This document shows, in pieces, positions 49,422 to 60,074 of a stretch of DNA of 64,000 nucleotides (position 1 is its first letter; the number at the start of each line of letters is the position of its first letter). The position numbers and the translations under genes are program-made. Location of the stretch: NCBI GenBank assembly GCA_951799425.1, contig OX637392.1, positions 32,820,093 through 32,884,092 on the forward strand. Direction: 5' to 3'. The DNA comes from Ilex aquifolium. Taxonomy: Eukaryota; Streptophyta; Magnoliopsida; Aquifoliales; Aquifoliaceae. The notes under the pieces are model-generated. The model was not told where the DNA came from. It saw only the letters and a program-made list of their open reading frames with translations, and did not search any database.

Positions 49422-49739
49422 ATCCCCCAAATGAATGAAAAATTGTTATAGAAAAATACAAACATTGGTTCAATTACAGTTTAAATGTTACTACATCATG
49501 ATAACTAGCCCTGTAGCCTTGAACTTTTCTTAGTGAAAGACTATTAGATTTACTTGGCTAATCTAAGGACTTGATGTCTTTGAACTGCCAGCTATTTGTG
49601 GACAGCAAGATAATAGAATTCACACAGTTTTCCTTCGAACACAGTTGGTTCTCACGTTTGTGTTCATTTTGGCTTGAACACCACTTTGTTTTAGGGAATT
49701 CAACCTAAGACTCTCATAGAAGCGGCCCCTTCTTCCTTG
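49422..49739 (-). mobile_element. Short internal remnant next to the Copia-type LTR
   Basis: About 300 bp precede the polypurine tract on the minus strand. No pol domain is recognisable. By position it should be the 3' untranslated end of the same element. It passes into a Tat-type gag remnant near 49.74 kb. Confidence 0.4.
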
Positions 49740-50181
49740 AATCTTTGAGGATTATTCTCTAATAGATAATTTTGAGGATCGGCACGATTGGTCTTGTCCT
49801 TGAGTTTGGTCCTCTGGTGGTCCGACCCCTCTAGGACCTCTCGGTCCATAGATCTCCTTAAGGTCTCTTTAAGCGCCTCATTCTATTGCCTCAACTTTTC
49901 TTCTCCCTATTGAGATCTCTTTAGCATGGTATCATGTGCATCGAGACGGACTTGGAGAGACCGGACTAGTGTCATGAACGCCGAGACCTCCCCATCGGTA
50001 CTTGGGGAGTTTTTTTGGTGTCGGTTCATTCGATTTCTAGTGGCGTCCTCCCTAATATCACTATCCGAAGGAAAAGGACACCGTGTAGTTATGTCCATGG
50101 TCATACTCGTTGGTATCTAGGTTGTTGCATCGTGACCCAATTTTACTTTGGAGGTTTGACATGATCTTTTTTATTTGTGTT
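49740..50181 (-). mobile_element. Tat-type element: gag start and leader, minus strand
   Basis: The minus-strand protein starts MTMDITTRCPFPSDSDIRED and continues with ...EVSAFMTLVRSLQVRLDAHD. Further downstream a charged EEKLRQ-type region and RTKLKDKTNRADP are seen. It follows a Tat-type primer site and resembles the poorly conserved N-terminal gag region of Tat-lineage elements (a helical segment with QVRLDAHD). It is a truncated fossil with a few breaks. Confidence 0.55.
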
Positions 50182-50198
50182 TCCCATAGATGGTGCCA
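50182..50198 (-). other. Primer binding site of the Tat-type element
   Basis: The minus strand reads TGGCACCATCTATGGGA, close to the TGGCGCCGTCTGTGGGA site of Tat-lineage gypsy elements. It lies two bases inside an LTR end (TGTACAAG on the plus strand at 50201). Confidence 0.75.
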
Positions 50199-50200
50199 AT

Positions 50201-51620
50201 TGTACAAGAAAAAAATATCGTACCTCTGCAAGTGGTGATGATTGAGAAACCCGGTAGGTATGTGAGAGAGACGAACATGAGTGCAACGTTCTATTGCAAA
50301 ACAAGTAGACTGCTAGGGGTTGGGACCGGTCGAAAACACTCTAATACTTAAGTTAGTATGGTTCAAAGAATAACCAGGAGAGTTGAAGGGAAGAGAATGT
50401 GTGCCTTAGACTTCAGCATTACTTGGTAATTATACTAGTTCGTGGAGCCCTTTCTGGTAGGATTTCCACCACTAGCTTTTCAACGTGGCACACCTTCATC
50501 TTAGGTGAATTCCCCATAGTTAGTGTTGGATCCTTCCTTACTCACTTATTCTTTAGGCCACGTTTTATTTTGATCACCCATAACTTAGGCGACTTCCTTA
50601 TCGGTTTTGTATTTTTTTTTTTTCTAATTTCTCGAGATAGTAGAGCTATCTTTAGCTCGCTTTTCATCTTGGCAAAATCAACCTAATGGCTTCCATTCAT
50701 TTTCCTCGGATCAGCCAGTTGCTTGGTATCCTTGCTAACCGAACAACCCCTCCAAATAGCTGGTTTTGTTCGGGTTCATCAGGTAGGTCGGCATATGGCT
50801 CAGTCAACCGAACTGCTAGCCTAGAAGGGGCTTTGTATCTATCAATGTCTTTTATGCCACATGTTTGTTGTCGCGGCCTTTCTTGCCACGTCTCCGTTGT
50901 CATGTGCTTGTCTTGGTTACAAGTCGATGCCAATTGAAATTATTAAAGGGTCTAGTCATGCATAGTAATTATGCATCCTTTCACTTACTATAAATATATG
51001 ATTTACGACTCTCAAGGAATAGTTTAGTATACGAAGTTCTTGTCACTATGAATTATGAGTTGAGTCAGATGAACTCAGTTTTAACCCTGCAAAAAGAGTC
51101 AGAGTCTGTTTTGTGACTAGAACTACTGACACTCAAATCACAATAAAACAACTTTAGTATTATGCCGAGCTCACCGACTCCCAATAGCATCAGTCTATCA
51201 ATTGAAAGACAATTGTGCATATTTTTGGAGTGCTCAACATCTATCTAACGGTTAGTTATTCAACCTTGATTGAGCTAGTTGATTAGCATAAAGGCAGAGT
51301 TGATTGGCTAGTTAAAAACATTAGGGTAGGGCCAAGTCGATTAGATTGGTTCTGCTCAACAGTCCCTAACTGTTCGACTAAACCTATTTCGGTTTAAATT
51401 TTTCTTCTTGTTTTAGTTCGGAGCATGTCTATCAATTCCATGGACCAAGTCTAAGCCTAATACCTATTTCCCATGACTCCAAGACTCCGTCCTATATACT
51501 TGAAGTGGTTTCCCTAATTGTGTTCTTCATGTCCACCTTGGAATCTTTAAGTTTGACCCTTGCATCGACTCATCTCAAGATGCTTGCAATTTCTGCACTT
51601 TTAACTATAAAATAAGTCTT
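50201..51620 (-). repeat. 5' LTR of the Tat-type element, outer edge unknown
   Basis: It starts after the primer site. It includes a block shared with 36.73-36.86 kb (50297-50400) and one shared with 47.23-48.15 kb (51.28-51.62 kb). It has no coding content: the frame beginning MASIHFPRISQLLG at 50686 lies within it, and I regard it as non-genic. The outer end lies somewhere near 51.6-51.7 kb. Confidence 0.55.
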
Positions 51621-53059
51621 GAACCCCTTACTGTAAGATAATAGACATAATATACCTTCTAATATTTTGGACCCTTAGCACATTAGTTCAAAGGGTAATA
51701 CTATGCTTATCAAATTTTTTTTATCAAATCTCCATCATAAATGGTGTGAAATAGTTTTTCAACATCAGATAAGTGGATCCCATTAATATTTAATGACGGA
51801 GATTGTGCCACATCATTTGGTATGAAAAATTTGAAAAAAATATTTGGTAAACATAGCATTTTCTTAGTTCAAATGGTTTATACCTCAACCTTACCCTCTA
51901 CCATACCTTTTTATGGTTTCAAAACTTACATTTTGTCCCCTCAAGTTTTTCGAGTAAAGTACAACAACTAATGGAGTTAGCAACTCAATATAAAGAGACA
52001 TTATTCTCCTTCAACCTTTTTCAATAAATTTGTTAATTTTTCTCTCTCAACACAAAAAAACAATAAAAATACCAAGATGTAACCGATAAAATATTGATTT
52101 AAGTTAGAGAGATGGAGAAGGAAAAAGAATAGAAAACTAATTCAATAAGAAAATAAAAGTTATTACTGAGTTACAATATAATTGAACATCTCGATATGTG
52201 AATCTTTAAACATCAATTTAAATGAAGATTCTAAAGATAACACTTTAGTCTAAAAATAGTAAATGGACAAAAAAAAGTATGTTTTTAGCCCACATGAGGT
52301 GAAATATAAATATTCCCAATCACGAAAAAGGTCAACTTCAATTTATTCTAATTTACCATAACTGATATTTAACTGGTTGGAAATGAGAACCATATTTTCA
52401 TGAAGACTGAATGGATTTGAAAGAAGAGATTATTCTGTCTCCTTGTCTTTCCAAATCTAAGGCAACATCAACATGTGCTTAATCCCACGAAGCATGTGCC
52501 CATGTATATCAAATAATGTGATGCGTTCACTATTATTAAATAAGTGATCACATTAATATTTAATTTCTTTAATATGAAAATTAAATAAGAGTACTATTAT
52601 TTCGAAATGCAATAAGAGCTCAAAAATATCAAATAGTAGGTCCACGGTGGGCATGATCACGATTCTTTCTTTCTTTCTTTTTTTTTTTTTTTTACTGGTG
52701 CATAATTTTGATTCATCAATTGCTTTCATGAAACTTGTAGAAAATAAATTTACCAAAAAAAAAAAACTTGCAAAACTTCTTTTTTTTTTTTAGCAGTTCT
52801 TACAAAATAGTAACCACAAGGGCACTGATATCTAAGCTCTAGGGTTGTGGTGTTGTTTGAAAGAAGCTGCACTATTTTTTTAGATACTAAATTTTAGACC
52901 ATTATAACCACTACGGATTTGTGTTCCTGCCTACTTGGAACCATTGAAATGTATCCAAACATTTAATGAGCAGGACAAGGGCTATCTATCCGAGCATTTG
53001 TGTTTGGTAAATCTCTCTTCTAGATTACAATTAATCTTAAATACGTTGAAACAATACAA
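51621..53059. other. Anonymous AT-rich stretch
   Basis: No coding region, RNA gene or terminal repeat recognised. Poly-T/poly-A runs lie near 52.68 and 52.77 kb. Confidence 0.5.
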
Positions 53060-53370
53060 TTTCGCTCTCCTAACTTCTTTCAAAAAATTTAAAAATAACT
53101 CTTGCGAATTTTTTTCCTTTATAAGCCAAATTTCTAGATTGGTCCATGGCAACTTCAAACTAATGTTCGAATTATGTCCACCTAGCATTGCTTGTAGGCA
53201 ATCTAAAAGCCCCAAATCAACGATATGAATTCACTCTCTTAGCTAGCTTCTTTCAAATTTTTAAAAATCACCCCCAAAATTTTATACCCTTTTAGCCAAA
53301 TTCGTAGATCGGTCCATGGCCGAATTTTGTCCACTTAGAGTAGCTTGAAGGGAATCAAAAGCCCCGAGGA
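53060..53370 (+). repeat. Diverged tandem duplication, about 170 bp
   Basis: CTAACTTCTTTCAAAAAATT...AGCCAAATTTCTAGATTGGTCCATGGC...GTCCACCTAGCATTGCTTG...AATCTAAAAGCCCC is repeated as CTAGCTTCTTTCAAATTTTT...AGCCAAATTCGTAGATCGGTCCATGGC...GTCCACTTAGAGTAGCTTG...AATCAAAAGCCCC. It has no clear coding potential. Confidence 0.75.
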
Positions 53371-53740
53371 ATTTGGGCTTAAAGCGAAAAGGTTTCATCT
53401 GAATACAGAGGAACAAGAACTAGGCCCATCAAAGGCTATGGTCCTTCTTTCTTTTGTATAAAAGGCTATGGTCCCTTAGAATCATGGTATTAGTTATTGT
53501 ACCGCCACAACTATTTTTTTTGGGTCTTTTGGAGGTCGGTATATTTAATTAGATTTACTGTTGTTTAAGTCCATACAAAATTATTTTTGCAAAAACTCCA
53601 CCAGTACATATATTAATACATGAAATATTAATAGGGCTCATGTAAATTTTTTGCCTATAGCACAGGTTTACGTTGGGCTGCCACTGATTTTAATAGCTAG
53701 ATTTTTCAAGAGTTTTTTAGAAGTCAGTGCACTATTATTG
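53371..53740. other. Anonymous spacer
   Basis: It contains a doubled AAAGGCTATGGTCC near 53.43 and 53.46 kb and nothing else that I recognise. Confidence 0.5.
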
Positions 53741-55691
53741 TGTAACACCCCGCATTTTCTTTTATATATGTATATAGATATATAGTAGATAATTGAGGTA
53801 AAAATGGGGATATGTGTAGTGACGGTAGGAATAAAAACAAAAACTAGAGATACAAATTGATTGGAGAGTTAAGTTTCGAAGGTGTGTAAATTTGAGAAGA
53901 GGGATTATGGAAGTTTCTAAATATTTTTAGGTCAAAATAAGTTCTCCGTTGAATCCGGAAGGTCGAAAAACATTGGGAGAGGTAATATGGGGTGTATTGG
54001 AAGTTAGGAAGTATTCCGGAGTGAAAACACACTTAGAGAGAATTTGGGTAAAAAAGAGTTGGGACACCTTCTAGTATTTTGGTCATAACTTTTTATCCTT
54101 ATATCCAATTGATTTTAAATTTGTACAGTAGATAGTAGACATCTAGGGCTACAAAAGTGTATCTCATGAAAATTTTCCAATTCGACCTCTAAATGGGTCA
54201 AAAATTCCCTGGAAGTCGGAGCAAAAATCTGTCAAACCGTACCGGTACGATACCGTACCGGTACGCCCGACTCCAGTAGCTTTGGAGTACCAGTACTGAG
54301 TACCGGTACGGTACGATTTTCTCTGACACTCGCCGAACAGTTAAAAAGTCAGGATTTTTTGGTTTAAAACACCATCTCAAGCCCTCATTTGCCCCATTCT
54401 TCCATCTCACTCTCACCCCAAACATCTTAGAGCTCTAAGAGAAGAGAAAATGAGAGAAAAACACAAAGATCTTGAGAGAGTTACCCCTTATAGAGATCAA
54501 AACCGAAATTCCTCAAGAACACCATTATTCTACTCTCTTCTTCTACACTTTCACTACACCCTTACCCACACCTCTTGGAATCCTAGAGAGAGTCTTAGAA
54601 AAGAATAAAGAAGGAGAAAACACAAGATCAAAAGGGAAAAACAAAGGATTTAAGAGTGATTCAAGATCAAACCCTAGATTTTCAAGAACATCAAGGTAGG
54701 GGTTTTCTTCCATTCTTTTACATTGAGGCTAGGTTTATTTATATGTATATCTTCACTCTAAATGTTATATGTATGCTATCCAATCCTTAATTCTTGCTAT
54801 TCTTGCAATTAATGCCATGTGGAAAATATTGTGATTGTTGGGTAACCCTTAAATCTCCTTGCTTGCTACCAAACCCTAGTCTTCAAGGGAAATGTGTTTT
54901 TCTCTTGACTTCTCCTTTGTTATTGATTTCAATACATGATTGTTCCTTTGTTTTGAATTCTAAGCTTGATATTCTTTATTCTTGGTTCCAAGACTTGAGT
55001 TTTCTTTTGGTCTTGATTTCTAAGCTTCATAATCATTTGCTCTTGATTTCACACCTTGATAGTCGTTTGTTATTTATTTTCATACATGATTGTTCCGTTA
55101 AATCTTACTTTCTCCTTTGTCCATGATTTTCAAGCTTGGTTCGCCTTTATTCTTTATTCTCCAAGCTTAATATCCATTTGTAATGATTCCAAAGTTTGAT
55201 TACTCATAGGTTCTTGATTTCAAAACTTTAGTGTTTCATATTGAACAACAAAATGGTATTTATGATGATCTCTTGTACATTTTCTTATATTGCTCTTTGT
55301 ACAACTACTTGAGAAAATTGGGGGTTTATGGAATTGTTTGTTAATGGAGGAAATTGTGGATATCGTATTTCTTGTTTGGTTGTTTGGAGGAATATGAGTG
55401 AGAGGTTCCTTGTAAGGATGCTCATCCCTTCTCAAGAGGTTCCCGGTAAGGATGCTTGAGAATCAAAGATGATCTAAAAGGGGGTGGAGGTTACCACAAA
55501 GTATGCCACCTACCGAAAGAATTGTTGGGAATTGGGGACTTGTGTGATTGTTGGTATTTTATTTCTTGTGTGGTTGTACGATACGAACATGGATTACTAT
55601 TGACCGGGTATCATGTAGTGGGTGATTAGTACTTAAAGTTGACATATTATTATGACATTTTAAAACTAACTGTACTTTAATGGAGTTTAAG
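53741..55691 (+). repeat. LTR C (family 1), interrupted on the right by E57
   Basis: It starts TGTAACACCCCGC. It aligns with LTRs A and B through GAGGTAATATGGGGTGTATTG, GGAAGTATTCCGGAGTG, GATAGTAGACATCTAGGGCT and TTCGACCTCTAAATGGGTCA. No polypurine tract precedes it, so it may be a solo or 5' LTR. Its U3 slot carries GTACCGGTAC words. E57 begins at 55692 inside it, judging by the match of ACTGTACTTTAATGGAGTTT with LTR B near 29.66 kb. The rest lies beyond the window. Confidence 0.75.
54239..54309 (+). repeat. Palindromic word array, GTACCGGTAC class, in U3 of LTR C
   Basis: Words lie at 54239 and 54255 (6-nt spacer, each within CGTACCGGTACG), and at 54287 (GTACCAGTAC) and 54300 (3-nt spacer TGA). 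A half word GTAC follows at 54311. The array occupies exactly the place where LTR A has CGTTCGAACG words. Confidence 0.88.
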
Positions 55692-55806
55692 TGATGTCAT
55701 TTCAGGCCCTAAACTGAACAAGGACCCAAGAACAACAAGTACCATACTTGGATGCAACACCACCACATTAGAGCCAAAATTGGAGCAGCTTGGAGCACAG
55801 CTAGGA

Positions 55807-56168
55807 CGTTCGAACGCCACCTCACGTTCGAACATCCACATTACACTGTAGCAGACTCAACTGCTGAGAGAAGGCATGTTGCAGTTAGGAAAGAAGACTG
55901 GAGCTCTGAAGCACTTGAGTGTCACATTCGAACGCCAACTCACGTTCGAACGTGCACTTGAGTTGATGGAAGACCAGACTACTGCAAAGAGTTGGAACTG
56001 AACTTCACAGAAGACCAACAGACCACTCGAGTGAAAGGGTCAGAGCAAATCTGGCGTTCGAACGCCCTTAGTGCAAAAACAGAAGAAACGTTCGAACGGC
56101 AGTCAACGTTCGAACGCCCTTAGTGCAAAAACAGAAACAACGTTCGAACGCCAACTCACGTTCGAACG
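55807..56168 (+). repeat. Palindromic word array, CGTTCGAACG class, in U3 of E57
   Basis: Nine words lie at about 55807, 55825, 55925, 55943, 56055, 56089, 56107, 56141 and 56159. Eight of them form four pairs, each with exactly an 8-nt spacer (CCACCTCA, CCAACTCA, GCAGTCAA, CCAACTCA). A 52-bp tandem duplication (CCCTTAGTGCAAAAACAGAA) carries some of them. The array ends about 95 bp upstream of the TATA box. Confidence 0.92.
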
Positions 56169-56262
56169 TTCTCCACAGACTGGCAGCAGAGTTGTTGACT
56201 GTTCACTTGGACTTGGGCGGCAAACACTATTCCTTCACCTCCTCTTGTCTCCTCCTCTTGCC

Positions 56263-56270
56263 TATAAATA
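56263..56270 (+). promoter_or_regulatory. E57 LTR TATA box
   Basis: TATAAATA within CTTGCCTATAAATACTCCCC, downstream of the palindromic array and upstream of a leader-like region. This is the expected place for the element promoter. Confidence 0.7.
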
Positions 56271-57582
56271 CTCCCCTTGTTGGAGAGCTTCAGGAGCCAA
56301 GTAGGAAGTAGGAAAGTTGATGGAGGCTTAGACTCCCACTCTCATTGTAGATTTAGCTTATTTTCCTTTTATGAAGTTTTTATTTTAGAGATTAGTTTGC
56401 CTTTAGTCCAACATCTCTTGCTTGTTATAAAAGTAGTTTTATGCTTATGCTTATGTTTATGCTTTCATTTTACATGCATAGAAGAGAGATAGCTCACCTT
56501 TTGGTTGAGGAAGCAACCCTCCAATTCTTGGTTGAGGAAGCCACCCTCCAAATGTGACTAGCTTTCTTCTACTTTTATTGTTCATGCATTTCACTTCCAT
56601 TGCTTGAGTTTCTTTCTTTCTTAGAAGAGTGAAACTCTTCCACTTTTCTAGAGCTTTACCAAAGCCGTGAAGGGTGGAACGTGATTCACCCATTCTTTGT
56701 TAAAGATTGGCTCCGTGTTTGTTGTTACTTTATCTTTTAAGCTCTCTACTTGGAGGGATGAGCATCACTCACTTTTCTAGCTTTACCCAAGCCATGAAGA
56801 GTGAGTAGTTTCTCATTCACTCTTTAGTAAGAGGAGAAGGGCATGTATAAGTTATCCGGGAATCATATTTGTGCAATGTTTTTATGCCTAACGTTTATTT
56901 CTTTTTGTTATTGGATGATTGATTGCATCTAGCAAAGCTAAGGTACTTTGTATAACTGTGAGCTCTTTCTATGACACGGATGACTCTTGCATAGAAAGAC
57001 TCATCAGTTCAAGGCAAGTACCCCGGCTAGATCCTCATGACTACCCTTCAATCCTCCCCCTTATTGTACTTCATTTAAAGAATGGAATATTAATATCATG
57101 ATTGGATATCTTGTAGAAACACTTGCTTGTTTGTAGACGGGTTAAGTCTCGGCACAGGCAATTCTTGTAAACTTCTAGAAAGACATTAGAATCATGTTCT
57201 TAATTCTCACAATCCATCTTTATCTTCCGATTAACTTGTTGTTGACACGGGAGTTAATTGAGTTATCAAGCACAATTATGACAAATCGGATAACTGACTA
57301 CATGACCAGATCCTTGCACTAAAGAGTGACTCTTTTTAATTAGCACTTATCTCCTATTTTGTTAAGAAAATCATATTGGAAAGAATCTTATATTCTGTCC
57401 AGGAAAACTCATATCTCACAGCAAATCTCAAGGGTTACAATCAATAGGTCTCTACCACTGCTCACCTCAGAAATATCAACAAAAGTTCCCTGTGGATTCG
57501 ACTCCGGACTCAAACCGGATTATTACTACAGCTTGACCGCCTGCACTTGGGTGTACACATTTCGGATCAAGAACAAGTTTTT

Positions 57583-57600
57583 CGCGCCGTTGTCGGGGAG
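57583..57600 (+). other. Primer binding site of E57 (tRNA-Asp-like)
   Basis: CGCGCCGTTGTCGGGGAG, 13 bp downstream of the LTR end, is close to the TGGCGCCGTTGCCGGGGA site of Athila elements. Confidence 0.8.
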
Positions 57601-57694
57601 CCTTTGAAATGTGTTTTAAGGTGAAAGGTAAAAAGACCTTCAACGTTATGTATAGTCTTTGGTTTATTGTAAATAACTTTGTTTTATTTTCTTT

Positions 57695-58720
57695 ATGACT
57701 GAGGGCACTCCTCACTTCCAAAATTTGCCGGCAGAATTGTGTGAGTCCGTGAATCAGCCTGAACCTAATTCACCTAGATCAGTAGCAGACTCTTGTGAGG
57801 GTAGTATGGCAAATAATGAAAGAAATGGAGAAGTCCCTATGAGAGAGGAGGAGGTCCCTAACATCCGAACTTTGCGGGATTACTTAAATCCCACAAGAAA
57901 TAGTGTCCCCTCTTGTTTTATTTTTCCTGAAAATGCTCCCCTCTTTACTGTAAAGCCGGGGACAGTGCAGTTATTACCCGTGTTTCATGGATTGGATGCA
58001 GAAAATCCATATCTGCATATAAAAGATTTTGAGGAAGTGTGTGGAACATTTCAAGACAATTCTGAATTGGCCAAGATGAAACTGTTTTCTTTCTCCTTGA
58101 GGGATAGAGCCAAACAATGGTTAAATTCTTTAAAGGCTTTTTCCATACCCTACTGGCAAGCATTACAAAATGAATTTTTTAGAAAGTTTTTTTCTCTACA
58201 CCGCACAAATGCACTAAAAAGGAAAATCATGAATTTTGCGGTCAAAGAAGGAGAAACTTTTTATCAAAGTTGGGAGAGATTCAAAGATCTGCTCCAATCC
58301 TACCCACATCATGCTTTTGAAAATTGGACTTTGGTAGGATTTTTCTATGACTCTTTACCCTCTAGACTACGTCAGTTTGTCGAAATGATGGCCCAAGGAG
58401 AATTCATGGGGAAAAAGTCCGGAGGAAGCATTCAATTTTTTCGACACCATATCTGACAGTTCTCAGATGTGGGATTCAGCCTCCCCTACCACTGTAGAAG
58501 CCAGACCATCTAATTCCCAAGGAGGAAAATATGTCTTAAGAGAGGATGATGACTTGAGAGCAAAAATGTCCACATTGTCTCGAAAGCTTGAAGCTTTAGA
58601 GATGAAGAAAGTCCATCAAGTTGATGTTAGCCCTTCCACCGAGCAAGTGTGTGGAATCTGTGCGCTAACAGGACACCCTACTGGGGAGTGTCCCACCATC
58701 CCAACATTCAAATAAGTCTT
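57695..58720 (+). pseudogene. E57 gag
   Basis: The start MTEGTPHFQNLPAEL lies about 95 bp after the primer site. An acidic, Ser-rich lead is followed by FPENAPLFTVKPGTVQLLPV, the NPYLHIKDFEEVCGTFQDNS block, HRTNALKRKIMNFAVKEGET and FYQSWERFKDLLQSYPHHAF. A zinc-knuckle-like CGICALTGHPTGECP (CX2CX4HX4C) lies near 58.66 kb. Gag builds the particle, and the knuckle is expected to bind RNA. It is nearly complete and has a small number of breaks. Confidence 0.85.
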
Positions 58721-59936
58721 GTTGGAACAAACACATGCAGTTTCCAACTTCAACAAGCCCTACTCCAACCCATATTCTGAAACATACAATCCAGGGTGGC
58801 GAAACCACCCTAACTTCAGCTGGAAGAACACACAACCAATACCCATGAACCAACAACAAGGGTCATACCCACCACCTCAAGGACCTCCTGCAAATCAACC
58901 ATATCAACCACAAGGCCAATTCCATGTAGGGAACCCTTCAACAACAGGAAACACCCAAGACCAAGCCCAAGTTGTCACGACACTAAGAAGTGGCAAAGTG
59001 ATTGACAAAACAATCAGAGACATACTCTTTCCCAAGCCAAGACCTGAGTCAAGCCCAGCCAATCCATCATCTGAACCTGAACCAATTGAGACTAAACTTG
59101 AGAAAGACCCTGAGCCTGTGATTGAACAAGAGCCAGAACCTTCTGAGAAAAGGGAACTTTCGTATCCCATTCCGGCTCCGTTTCCTCATCGACTCAAAAA
59201 CAAACAGAAAGTGAAAAATCAGCCTGAAATTTATGAGCTTTTTAAGCAAGTAAATATCAACATCCCACTTCTGGATGCAATCAAACAAGTCCCGTCTTAT
59301 GGCAAGTTTCTAAAAGACTTGTGCACAGTCAAGAGAAGCCAGAATGTCCAAAAGAGAGCTTTCCTAACGAAACAAGCTAGTGCTCTTCTCCAACATAAAA
59401 CTCTTCCAAAATACAAAGACCCAGGGTGTCCGACTATCTCATGTATCATTGGGAACTTCAGGATTGAACAAGCTTTGTTAGACCTTAGAGCCAGCGTTAA
59501 TCTGCTACCCTACTTTGTCTATCAGCAGTTGGGTTTGGGTGAACTTAAACCCACTTGTGTCACACTCCAGTTGGCCGATAGATCTGTCAAAACCCCCAGA
59601 GGGATTGTTGAAGATGTGCTTGTCCAAGTAGATAGTTTTTTCTTCCCTGTTGACTTCATTGTTCTGGATACTCAACCAGCAGTAAATTCGGAGAACCAAA
59701 TTCCCGTCATTCTTGGTCGGCCATTCCTAGCAACTTCCAATGCTTTAATCAATTGCAGGAATGGAGTCATGAAATTAACTTTTGGGAATATGACTCTCGA
59801 ACTGAACATTTTCAATATTGCTAAACATCCAGAAAAAGAAAAGGAAGTAAACTCCATAGAATCTTTGATACAGGAACATCTGGATGATACATTCTGTGAG
59901 GATCCTACTGAATCATCTCTGTTAGAACTCATCTAA
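58721..59936 (+). pseudogene. E57 gag C-terminal part, linker and protease
   Basis: An Asn/Pro/Gln-rich segment (NPYSETYNPGWRNHPNFSW, then PPPQGPPANQPYQPQGQ) leads into a Glu/Pro-rich linker (EPEPIETKLEKDPEPVIEQE). Next come the conserved LLDAIKQVPSYGKFLKDLC block and the retropepsin-like domain from about 59.4 to 59.8 kb (ASVNLLPYFVYQQLGLGELK, VDFIVLDT, VILGRPFLATSNALINC). The protease would process the polyprotein. H segments 1-3 align with this part. Confidence 0.85.
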
Positions 59937-60074
59937 TCAGAAATAACAGATGATGACACAAATCCACCAAGTGGCCCTACTCATACTGTTGAGACATGGG
60001 CACCCAAATTCGAAGAAATTTCACCAAGTGGCACAAAGTCAGTCTCATCAAGTGTTAGCCCACCAAAGCCTGAA

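Larger units (their letters stand above)
55692..57569 (+). repeat. 5' LTR of E57
   Basis: TGATGTCATTTCAGGCCC...TTTCGGATCA, 1878 bp. TGAT/ATCA form the terminal inverted repeat. The TATA box TATAAATA is at 56263-56270. The part from 56392 on matches T1 (2456-3694). The left edge is chosen from the TGAT/ATCA symmetry and from the end of similarity to LTR C. No target duplication can be checked because the right end is outside the window. Confidence 0.75.

Noticed and set aside
50686-50937. 83-codon plus-strand frame with several cysteines (MASIHFPRISQLLG...)
   Set aside because: It falls inside the Tat-type LTR and has an equally long frame on the opposite strand. No domain seen.
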